The notes under the pieces are model-generated. The model was not told the origin of the DNA and did no database searches. It saw only the letters and a program-made list of their open reading frames with translations. The position numbers and the translations under genes are program-made. This document shows, piece after piece, positions 57,543 to 64,000 of a stretch of 64,000 nt of DNA. Within the stretch, counting starts at the first letter, position 1, and each line of letters begins with the position of its first letter. This DNA is from Streptomyces mangrovisoli. Lineage in GTDB: Bacteria; Actinomycetota; Actinomycetes; Streptomycetales; Streptomycetaceae. The stretch is from contig NZ_LAVA02000058.1 of assembly GCF_000974985.2 (NCBI RefSeq), positions 147,733 through 211,732 of the forward strand. The letters run 5' to 3'.

Positions 57543-59123
57543 TCAACTGCGTTCCGCGCGGCGGCCCGGTGCGCGGCGCGCCAGGGTTCTGAGCGCGGCG
57601 TTGCGGCCTCGGGTGGGGACCGTCCACAGGGGGTGGCCGCGGGTGCCCCACTGGTTCAGGAGGGCGTTCGCGGCCAGGAAGCCGCTGGTGGCCGCGCGTT
57701 CCATCAGGGCGACCGGGAGGTCGGTGCGGACGAGGTCGCCCGCGAGCACCAGGCCCGGGTGCGCGGTGCGTACCTCCGGACGGTCGTCGTACCCGCCGAC
57801 GGGGAACAGGGGGCAGTCCGCCCGCAATTCGTGGCGCGCGTCGACGATGCGTGCGGCGCCGGTCTCCGGATAGACCCGGGCCAGCTGTTCGACGAGGCGC
57901 TTCGCCTCGGCCTCGCGGTCCGCGTGCTCCGGCAGTGCGTATCCGTGCAGTTCCACGACGGAGCCGCCGGTGCGGGCCGCCCAGTGGGCCGCCTCATCCT
58001 CCCAGCGCTCCAGAACGCTGACGTTGTCCAGCGAGCCGTAGCCCGCCGTGCCCAGGAAGCCGGGGCGGCCGGGGGCGACCGGACGGTCCAGCCACAGGCG
58101 CGAGACGAGGAAGGGCGGGGCGGGACGGAGCTGCGCGACGCGCTCGCGCCAGCCGGCGTCGCCGAGTCGGGGCGAGCGGTTCACCAGGGTGCGCAACCCC
58201 CGGGTGTCCAGGGCCAGAACGACCGCGTCGTAGCGCGCCGCCCGGCCCCCCGCGGCGGAGGTGGTCACCGTGAACGTGCCGTCGCCCGCCGGGGACACGG
58301 ACTCGATCGGTGTCGAGGTGTGGAGGGTGGCGCCCTGCCGGAGCAGGTAGGCGGCGAGGGGGTTCCACAGGGCCTTCGGGAAAGGGGCGTTGGGCACGTC
58401 GAACAACAGGCCCTCGGCGGAGCCGAGGAAGTAGATGTGGAACATCAGGATCATCTCCGCCGCCGACAGGTGGCTCGGGTCGGAGAAGAAGCTGCGCGAG
58501 AAGACCTCGAACGCCAAGTGCCTCGCGGCGCGCGGGAATCGGAGGATCTCCAGGTGTTCGTAGGCGCTCACGTCGTCGAATTGTGTGTAGACGCCGGGCA
58601 CTTGCACGTCCAGCAGGGGCAGCGCGGCCAGCGGGTTCATGTGCAGCAGATCGCGTGAGCGGAAGGAACGGCTGAGCGCCACGAAGCCGACGGCGCTCAG
58701 CGGCGGGGTGCGCGGGACCCTGCGGAAGCTGTCGTGACGGCCGTTGCTGTGCCGCAGCGGGTAGTCGGGCAGGGCGGTGAGGCAGTCCAGACGGGGGTCG
58801 GCGCGGCGCAACAGGGCGCGCAGGTTGTAGTACTGGCGGAAGAACGCGTGGAAGCCGCGACTCATCGTCATCGTCGAGCCGTCCTGCAGGTCGGTCGTCC
58901 AGCCGCCGACCCGGCCGCCCAGGTAGGACTCGCTCTCGTAGAGCGTGACGTCGACGCCGCGTTCGGCCAGCGCGGTCGCGGCCGCGAGGCCCGCGATGCC
59001 GCCGCCCACGACGGCGGTCCTGCGCGCCGGGCCGCTCAGGCGCGGCGTCCCGGGGGGCGGGGGCAGATACACGGCCTGCCGGTCCCGTCCGGGGCGGGCC
59101 GGTACCGCGACGAAGCCGGTCAT
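57543..59123 (-). CDS. crtU: Carotenoid ring desaturase/methyltransferase CrtU
   Basis: A 526-residue FAD-dependent amine-oxidase/phytoene-desaturase-fold protein. The dinucleotide motif TAVVGGGIAGLAAATALAERGVDVTLYESE lies at about 36-65, with GGRVGGWTTDL after it and the FAD-closing motif GLVLAGDLVRTDLPVALMERAATSG near the end. Length and position as the third gene of crtY-crtT-crtU match Streptomyces CrtU. CrtU converts beta-carotene rings to aromatic rings on the way to isorenieratene. Its ATG overlaps the crtT stop (ATGA). Confidence 0.9.
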   Translation of the reverse strand: MTGFVAVPARPGRDRQAVYLPPPPGTPRLSGPARRTAVVGGGIAGLAAATALAERGVDVTLYESESYLGGRVGGWTTDLQDGSTMTMSRGFHAFFRQYYNLRALLRRADPRLDCLTALPDYPLRHSNGRHDSFRRVPRTPPLSAVGFVALSRSFRSRDLLHMNPLAALPLLDVQVPGVYTQFDDVSAYEHLEILRFPRAARHLAFEVFSRSFFSDPSHLSAAEMILMFHIYFLGSAEGLLFDVPNAPFPKALWNPLAAYLLRQGATLHTSTPIESVSPAGDGTFTVTTSAAGGRAARYDAVVLALDTRGLRTLVNRSPRLGDAGWRERVAQLRPAPPFLVSRLWLDRPVAPGRPGFLGTAGYGSLDNVSVLERWEDEAAHWAARTGGSVVELHGYALPEHADREAEAKRLVEQLARVYPETGAARIVDARHELRADCPLFPVGGYDDRPEVRTAHPGLVLAGDLVRTDLPVALMERAATSGFLAANALLNQWGTRGHPLWTVPTRGRNAALRTLARRAPGRRAERS

Positions 59124-59896
59124 CGCCCACCTCCGGGACGAGATCGTTCGCCGGTAAGGGAGTTGAGCCAGGAGGCCGGGGCGGGTGCGTCGGCGCGGCA
59201 CCCCACGACCGTGTGCGTGACACCCGTCTGCCAGCCGGGCAGCGGCAGCGCCCGCACCCGGTCGAACCCGGCGGCGCGCACCCGCTCCGTGAAGACGTCC
59301 ACGGTGTCGAACTCGACGACGCTGCGCCAGAGATGGCGGTACAGGTCGCCGTCGCCCAGCGCACGGGCGACCGGCAGTACGAGCCCCCGGCAGACGGTCG
59401 TCCAGACGGCGCGGTCGAGCGGGCGTCCGCTCAGCGTGTACTCGTGCACGGCGAGCCGACCGTGCGGGGCCGACAGGTCGTGTACGGCGGCCAGTACGGC
59501 GTCGGGGTCCGCCACGTTGCGGAAGAGGTAGGCGGCGAACACCGCGTCGAAGGGGCCCTCCACGCCCGCCTCCGCGAGGCCCTCCGCCGAGGCGTGCACG
59601 AACCTGACCCGTGGGTCCCACGTCTTGTCCCTCGCCCGTCGCAGCATCCCGGCGGACGCGTCCACCGCCGTGATGTCGGCGTCGGGCAGCACGGCACGCA
59701 GGGCGGCGGTCGAGGCGCCGGTGCCGCAGCCGAGGTCCAGCACCCGCAGCCCGGTCCCCGGGTACGGCAGGCCGAGCCGGCGCGCGGAGCGCCGCAGATG
59801 GGAGTGGTAGCCGGGGTTGGCGGCCACCAGCGTGTCGTAGCTCGCCGCAGCATGGTCGAACGCGGCGGCGAGGTCCGCGTCACGCAGCAGGGTCAT
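59120..59896 (-). CDS. crtT: SAM-dependent methyltransferase CrtT
   Basis: A 258-residue class I methyltransferase. SAM motif I is LRVLDLGCGTGASTAALRAVLP (about 50-72), with ITAVDAS at motif II and FDAVFAAYLFRNVADP at the post-motif. It lies between crtY and crtU with overlapping junctions, the order known from Streptomyces crtYTU operons. The exact substrate of CrtT is not established. Confidence 0.88.
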   Translation of the reverse strand: MTLLRDADLAAAFDHAAASYDTLVAANPGYHSHLRRSARRLGLPYPGTGLRVLDLGCGTGASTAALRAVLPDADITAVDASAGMLRRARDKTWDPRVRFVHASAEGLAEAGVEGPFDAVFAAYLFRNVADPDAVLAAVHDLSAPHGRLAVHEYTLSGRPLDRAVWTTVCRGLVLPVARALGDGDLYRHLWRSVVEFDTVDVFTERVRAAGFDRVRALPLPGWQTGVTHTVVGCRADAPAPASWLNSLTGERSRPGGGR

Positions 59897-59967
59897 GCTG
59901 CCTCCAGGTGGGATGGGGTGGTCGAGCCGCGTGGTTCGCGGCGGGCGGCCGGGTCGGCGAGCGCGGG

Positions 59968-61155
59968 TCAGGGAAAGGGGCGGCGGGGCAGCGTGGGCAG
60001 CTCCGCCGCGGCCTGGAGCATCGGCAGGACGGGGGTGCGCAGTCCGATGGACAGCTCTTCGTGCAGCCGGGTCCTCCCGTCCAGGAAGCGCAGCAGCCGT
60101 GCCATGGGGACGCGGGCGAACAGCTGGGAGAAGAACGCGGCGCCGTCGACCAGTCCGCTGTCGAGCGCGTGCAGCAGTACGGCGTCCATGGCGCGCGACC
60201 GCACGGAATGCGGCTGCGGCGGGACCGGGCGGCGGCCCCGGAGCAGGGCGTCCGCGACGGCGGCGGTCTGGCGCTGCGCACCGGCGAAGGTGTAGCCGGT
60301 CGAGGGCCGGGTGGCCCCGCCCGCCGCGCCGATGCGGAAGATCGACTGGCCCGTCTGGCGGGCGAACGGGGCGTCGGTCATCGGGATGACCCCGGTCTCG
60401 GTACCGGTCACCTCGAAGTCCGCCAGCCCGAGCACCGTGCCGGTGTAGTGGCGCAGTGCCTTCTCGTACGCGTCCGCCGACAGCACCGCCGGGGAGAACT
60501 CCGTGTACTCCACCAGGGCCTGCCGTGGGCCGGTGGGCAGGACGTAGCCGAAGGAGAGGCCCTTGGGGGGCTGGGCCGTACGGAAGTCCATGAGTTCCGC
60601 GCGGTCCGGGTCGAAGGCCGGACCGCGGGTGCGGACGAACCAGCCGTGGAAGTGCTGGAGGAGGGTGGTGCGCGCGGCGGGGAGGCTGCCCAGCGGGCGG
60701 GAGTCGAACACCCAGCGGGCCCGCACGCCGTCGGGGCGGCCCTCGGGGGTGCGGGCGTGGACGCGCGCGCCGCGCGGGAGTCCCTCGATGTCCTCGACCG
60801 TCGCCTCCAGCCGTCGGACCCGTCCGCTGCGCTCCAGGTCGCCCGCGATCAGGTCCTCGAAGTCGGCCGAGCGGATCATCTTGTAGCGCAGGGGCGCAAT
60901 GTCGCCGTCGATCGGCTCACCCGTGGCGCGATGGACGCGCAGCCTGCGCCAGGACCGGGTGACGGCGGCGTCGTACCGGCCCCGGCCGGTCTCCCAGAAG
61001 CACCAGGTGCGCCGGGGCGGGCGGAGCGGCCCCGGCGGCGCGTCCACCAGGACGACGGACAGCAGGCGTGAGCCGGCGGCGGGACGGGCGAGCCGGTGGG
61101 CCAGGGACAGCCCCGCGGCCCCTGCCCCGACGATGGCGACGTCCGCCTCCAGCAC
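59968..61155 (-). CDS. crtY: Lycopene cyclase CrtY
   Basis: A 395-residue lycopene beta-cyclase of the CrtY/CrtL flavoprotein type. The N-terminal motif is DVAIVGAGAAGLSLAHRLA. The cyclase block PPRRTWCFWE follows, then LQHFHGWFVRT, the catalytic-type FSPAVLSADAYEKAL region and the late motif RIGAAGGATRPSTGYTFAGAQRQ. The GTG at 61155 is set immediately before the Rossmann strand. The frame continues upstream through a repetitive region with an ATG near 61300, which would add a CGSR repeat. It leads the crtYTU unit. Confidence 0.92.
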   Translation of the reverse strand: MLEADVAIVGAGAAGLSLAHRLARPAAGSRLLSVVLVDAPPGPLRPPRRTWCFWETGRGRYDAAVTRSWRRLRVHRATGEPIDGDIAPLRYKMIRSADFEDLIAGDLERSGRVRRLEATVEDIEGLPRGARVHARTPEGRPDGVRARWVFDSRPLGSLPAARTTLLQHFHGWFVRTRGPAFDPDRAELMDFRTAQPPKGLSFGYVLPTGPRQALVEYTEFSPAVLSADAYEKALRHYTGTVLGLADFEVTGTETGVIPMTDAPFARQTGQSIFRIGAAGGATRPSTGYTFAGAQRQTAAVADALLRGRRPVPPQPHSVRSRAMDAVLLHALDSGLVDGAAFFSQLFARVPMARLLRFLDGRTRLHEELSIGLRTPVLPMLQAAAELPTLPRRPFP

Positions 61156-61492
61156 GACCGACCCACTCCCTCTCCCGCGCCCACTGCCGCACCGGCTTCC
61201 GCACCGGCTTCCGCACCGGCTTCCGCACCGGCCACGGCTTCCCGCATCCGCACCCGCACTCGTATCCGCATCGACCACGGCTGCCGCATCCGTGAGGACC
61301 ATTCCGGGTGCGGCACCCGTTCGGATGCGGCAGGCCACCCGGCATGCGGCAAACGGGTGTCCTACGACGTCGGTGGCGCCGCGGATACCCCGTGGCGGGC
61401 GGGTCGCCCGGGCCCGGGTCCAGGTCCGGGTGCGGGTCGCCCGGCCCGGCCCCAGGTCCGGCCAAAGGAATCGCATCGACCGTGCGTCGTTG
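61156..61492. repeat. Repeat-containing region between crtY and the sigma gene
   Basis: 337 bases with a 12-base tandem repeat (GCACCGGCTTCC, four copies, 61192-61242). Irregular GCATCCG/GCACCC words follow (61250-61345). It should contain the crtY promoter. Translation in the crtY frame gives RCGSRCGSRCGS, probably not protein. Confidence 0.6.
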
Positions 61493-62176
61493 TCACGCTG
61501 CGCACTCGGCGAGGTCCGCCTCGGTGAGCCGGTCCGCCAGACGGTGCAGTCCGCGGCGGGCATGGCTCTTGACCGTGCCCAGGGGCCAGCCGGTGACCTC
61601 GGCGATCTGGGTCTGCGTGAGGTCGTCGTAGAAGGCGAGGTTGAGCACCCGGCGCTGCGGCGCGGGGAGCCGGGAGAGTTCGTCGGCGAGCAGGACACGG
61701 TCGATGGCGGCCTCCGGCCGCACCTCCCGGTCGGGGGCCGTGACCAGCAGCCTGGCACCCGCCGCGGCGACCAGCTCGGTCCGACGGGTCCGGGCCGACA
61801 GCGCGTCGGCGATCTTCCGGCGGGCGATGCCGACGAGCCATCCCGGCAGCGTGCCGCGTTCCGGGACGAAGCCGGCGCGGCCCCGCCAGGCGGCGAAGAA
61901 CACCAGCTGGGTGACGTCCTCCGCCTCCCTCGCGTCCCCCAGCGAACGCCGGGCGAGGGCGTGCACGAGCGGACCCCAGCGCCGATGCACGGCCGCGAGG
62001 CAGGCCTCGTCCCCGGCGAGGAACCCGTCGACGAGCTCGGCGCCGTCCTCCGTGGCCCCCGCCGCCGACGCCGCACCCTTCGGCTCACCCACCGACCCGT
62101 TCGTCGGCGCGCTCGCCCTCGCACCGGGCACGGCGGTGTCGTGGAGGTCCGCGCGGGTCTGCTGGGCGGTCGTCAT
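61493..62176 (-). CDS. ECF RNA polymerase sigma factor
   Basis: A 227-residue ECF sigma factor with an N-terminal extension of about 45 residues. Region 2 contains DGFLAGDEACLAAVHRRWGPLVHALARRSLGDAREAEDVTQLVFFAAWRG. Region 4 contains LSRLPAPQRRVLNLAFYDDLTQTQIAEVTGWPLGTVKSHARRGLHRL. GGAGGAG lies six bases before the ATG. It sits between crtY and crtE, so it is the obvious candidate activator of carotenoid genes. In S. coelicolor the light-induced sigma factor LitS has this role, but equivalence is not proven. No anti-sigma gene adjoins it. Confidence 0.9.
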   Translation of the reverse strand: MTTAQQTRADLHDTAVPGARASAPTNGSVGEPKGAASAAGATEDGAELVDGFLAGDEACLAAVHRRWGPLVHALARRSLGDAREAEDVTQLVFFAAWRGRAGFVPERGTLPGWLVGIARRKIADALSARTRRTELVAAAGARLLVTAPDREVRPEAAIDRVLLADELSRLPAPQRRVLNLAFYDDLTQTQIAEVTGWPLGTVKSHARRGLHRLADRLTEADLAECAA

Positions 62177-62520
62177 GGCTGCTCCTCCGCTGGTCCCGTA
62201 CGTCGCTGAGAGCGACTGCGACCCCTCCACCGTGCGGACGCGATGCGGCCGTGGACAACTCGCATCGTCTCTGCATCGAAACACCCGGCTCCGGCACGGC
62301 CACCGACCCCCGACACCGCAGCCGCAACCGCTACCGGAACCGCAGCCGGTGGCTGGCAACCGCCGTCCCGGGCGGGCCGACCCGCCCCCGCCGCTTCCTC
62401 CCACGCTTTCCGTACGGCACCGCATCCGTCACCGCCGCCCCGGCCGAACCGGTCACGACGACGCGAGCCCCGAACCCGGGCGCCGCGAGGATCTCGACGA
62501 TCTCGACGAGGGGAACCGGC
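62177..62520. promoter_or_regulatory. Divergent promoter region, ECF sigma / crtE
   Basis: 344 bases between divergent starts, with no gene. The minus strand contains CGATGC repeated with a 13-base period (62261-62279) and a nearby TGTTTCG, the most regular element in the gap. These could be part of an ECF-type or LitR-type control site, which is conjecture. Confidence 0.45.
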
Positions 62521-64000
62521 ATGAGCCCGACCGTGGCAAAGGACCACCTGGCGGACCGGCGTACGCGCGAGCACCCGCCCTCCGCCCAGGGCTCCCCCAC
62601 GCCGGCCCACGACTCCGCCACCCCGGCCCAGGGCTCCCCCACCCCGCCGCGACGGCCCGCCGACGACGGCCGCGCCCCGCACACCCCGGACGACGACGGC
62701 CGAGCCCCGCACACCCCGGACGGTGACGGCCCGCACGACGAACACGCCCCGGCCGCCGTGGACGCCGACGTCACCCTTGCCGTGCGCGGCGTCCTCGGCG
62801 GCCTGCTCGACGAACGCCTGGCCGCGGCCCGGGCCGTCGATCCGCTCTTCGCCGCGGACCTGGCGGAGCGCGTCGCCCGTTTCACGGAGCAGGGCGGCAA
62901 GTTCAGCCGCTCCCGCCTCGTGTGGTGGGCCCTGCGCGCGTGTGGCGGTGGCGACGAACCCGCGCGGGCGGGCGCCGCGCTGCGGATCGGCGCGGCCCTC
63001 GAACTCATCCAGACCTGTGCCCTGGTCCACGACGACGTGATGGACGACGCCCTCCTGCGGCGCGGACGGCCGACGCTGCATGTCGACGTCGCCGCGCAGT
63101 ACGAGCACGCGGTCGACGCGGGCACCGGCCCGCGACACGACACCCGGCCAGACACCCGATACGGCACCCGGCGCGGCGCCCGGCTCGGCGAGGCGGCCGC
63201 GATCCTGGCCGGCGACCTGGCCCTGGCCTGGGCGGACGACATCGTCGCGGAGACCGAGCTGCCACCGGCGACCGCACGGCGCGTGCGCGAGCTGTGGAGC
63301 GCCATGCGCCTGGAGATGGTGGCCGGGCAGTACCTGGACGTGCAGGGCGAGGCCACGTCGGCGCGCTCCCTCGGCCGCGCCGTCCGGGCCGCCTGTCTCA
63401 AGAGCGCCCTGTACTCGGTCGAGCGGCCGCTCGCGCTCGGGGCGGCTCTCGCCGACGCCGACCCCGCCACCGCGCGGGCGCTGAGCGCGGCCGGCCGCTG
63501 CGTCGGGCTGGCCTTCCAGCTGCGGGACGACCTCCTGGACGCGTTCGGCGACCCCCGCGACACGGGCAAGCCCGCCGGCGGTGACATCCGCAGCGGCAAG
63601 CCCACCTGGCTCGCCGCCGTCACTCGGGCGCGGGCGGAGTCCTCGGGCGATACGCAGGCGCTCGCCGCGCTGCGTCACACGCTCGGGCTCAGGGACGCCT
63701 CCGAACTCGAACTCGCCACCGTGCGCGAGGCGTTCGAGACCACCGGGGCACGGCACACGGTGGAGGACAGGATCGAGCGGCTGACGGCCCGGGGGCTGCA
63801 CCACCTCCACAGCGCGAGGCTGGAACCGCGGGCCAGGGACCGGCTGGACGCCCTGCTGCGCGCCGCGGCCGGCACCCGCCCCACCGACCCCGATCCGCCG
63901 GAGACCCGCCCCACCGACCCCTCCCCACCCGAGGCCCGCCCCACCGACCCCTCCCCACCCGAGGCCGGCCCCACCGCGGCCTCCCCACCCGGTACCGAAC
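62521..64000 (+). CDS. crtE: Polyprenyl diphosphate (GGPP) synthase CrtE, 3' end cut by window
   Basis: At least 493 residues and still open at the window end. The isoprenyl synthase fold spans about 85-440. The first Asp-rich motif is at 170-176 (HDDVMDD, first Asp 171) and the second at 336-340 (QLRDDLLDAFGD). KSALYSVERPLALGAAL lies between them. It should make the C20 precursor for phytoene. Residues 1-80 are low complexity (GSPTPA and GRAPHTPDDD repeats). The visible C-terminus is four copies of a 10-residue RPTDPSPPEA repeat. GAGGGG lies eight bases before the ATG. crtI and crtB are expected further right. Confidence 0.92.
   Translation, partial: MSPTVAKDHLADRRTREHPPSAQGSPTPAHDSATPAQGSPTPPRRPADDGRAPHTPDDDGRAPHTPDGDGPHDEHAPAAVDADVTLAVRGVLGGLLDERLAAARAVDPLFAADLAERVARFTEQGGKFSRSRLVWWALRACGGGDEPARAGAALRIGAALELIQTCALVHDDVMDDALLRRGRPTLHVDVAAQYEHAVDAGTGPRHDTRPDTRYGTRRGARLGEAAAILAGDLALAWADDIVAETELPPATARRVRELWSAMRLEMVAGQYLDVQGEATSARSLGRAVRAACLKSALYSVERPLALGAALADADPATARALSAAGRCVGLAFQLRDDLLDAFGDPRDTGKPAGGDIRSGKPTWLAAVTRARAESSGDTQALAALRHTLGLRDASELELATVREAFETTGARHTVEDRIERLTARGLHHLHSARLEPRARDRLDALLRAAAGTRPTDPDPPETRPTDPSPPEARPTDPSPPEAGPTAASPPGTE
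62665..62733 (+). repeat. crtE: 30-bp tandem repeat in the crtE N-terminal tail
   Basis: Two and a half copies of a 30-base unit encoding GRAPHTPDDD. A looser GSPTP repeat precedes it. Confidence 0.8.
63877..63996 (+). repeat. crtE: 30-bp tandem repeat in the crtE C-terminal tail
   Basis: Four units of 30 bases beginning CGCCCCACCGACCCCTCCCC. The second and third copies are identical and the outer ones are diverged. The array encodes a 10-residue Pro-rich repeat. Confidence 0.85.

Noticed and set aside
60876..62124. Extension of crtY upstream to the sigma gene
   Set aside because: The extra part reads CGSR repeats and reversed sigma coding sequence. The flavin-binding strand begins just after the GTG at 61155.

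Overview
The window is a 64 kb piece of a very GC-rich actinobacterial chromosome, almost certainly Streptomyces. The evidence is the near-universal G/C third codon position, frequent GTG and TTG starts, two LAL-type LuxR regulators, an ArpA/ScbR-like gamma-butyrolactone receptor, a crtY-crtT-crtU / crtE carotenoid locus with an ECF sigma factor, and the GGGGCGCGGGGAACTGCGCG intergenic repeat. About 57 protein genes are supported. I found no rRNA, tRNA, CRISPR array, IS element or phage module.

Layout. 0-5.5 kb: the end of a TauD-type dioxygenase, an aldehyde dehydrogenase, two small membrane proteins, a secreted GH3 hydrolase and a small unknown gene. 5.5-12.7 kb: a NAD-dependent formate dehydrogenase gene broken by a 1-bp frameshift; a large exported multidomain protein with a C-terminal amidase domain, translationally coupled to a small membrane-anchored protein; a gene remnant; and a LysR regulator. 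12.7-18.5 kb: an HTH-TOBE (molybdate-sensor-like) protein, a PucR regulator and a two-gene xanthine-dehydrogenase-type molybdoenzyme. 18.7-22.5 kb: a MerR-methyltransferase fusion, a hydrolase, a hexapeptide acetyltransferase and a GNAT protein. 22.7-28 kb: a two-component system followed by an RND exporter, with the same 18-bp palindrome in front of each unit. 28-31 kb: GntR, PadR + HAAS-like membrane protein, MFS.

31-48 kb: a possible catabolic/transport region. A minus-strand run encodes a VOC enzyme, hydrolase, class II aldolase, SIP-type flavin reductase and quinone reductase. Next come a PPOX-family protein, two PadR regulators (one with a long Gly-Gly-Tyr tail), a flavin reductase, an orphan sugar-binding lipoprotein, and a complete peptide-type ABC importer fused into one operon with an MFS exporter. 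AT-rich sites built on TATCG / TCGTGA recur in the non-coding gaps from 35.5 to 47.1 kb. Two of them, 12 kb apart, have identical three-box architecture, so these transcription units may form one regulon.

48-57.5 kb: the butyrolactone receptor, a small conserved protein, two large LuxR/LAL regulators separated by intergenic repeats, an SDR-hydrolase pair and a GNAT protein. 57.5-64 kb: the carotenoid locus, with crtY-crtT-crtU and an ECF sigma gene on the minus strand. crtE on the plus strand runs off the window edge and carries repetitive low-complexity tails at both ends.

All functional statements are read from sequence and family knowledge; no database search was run.
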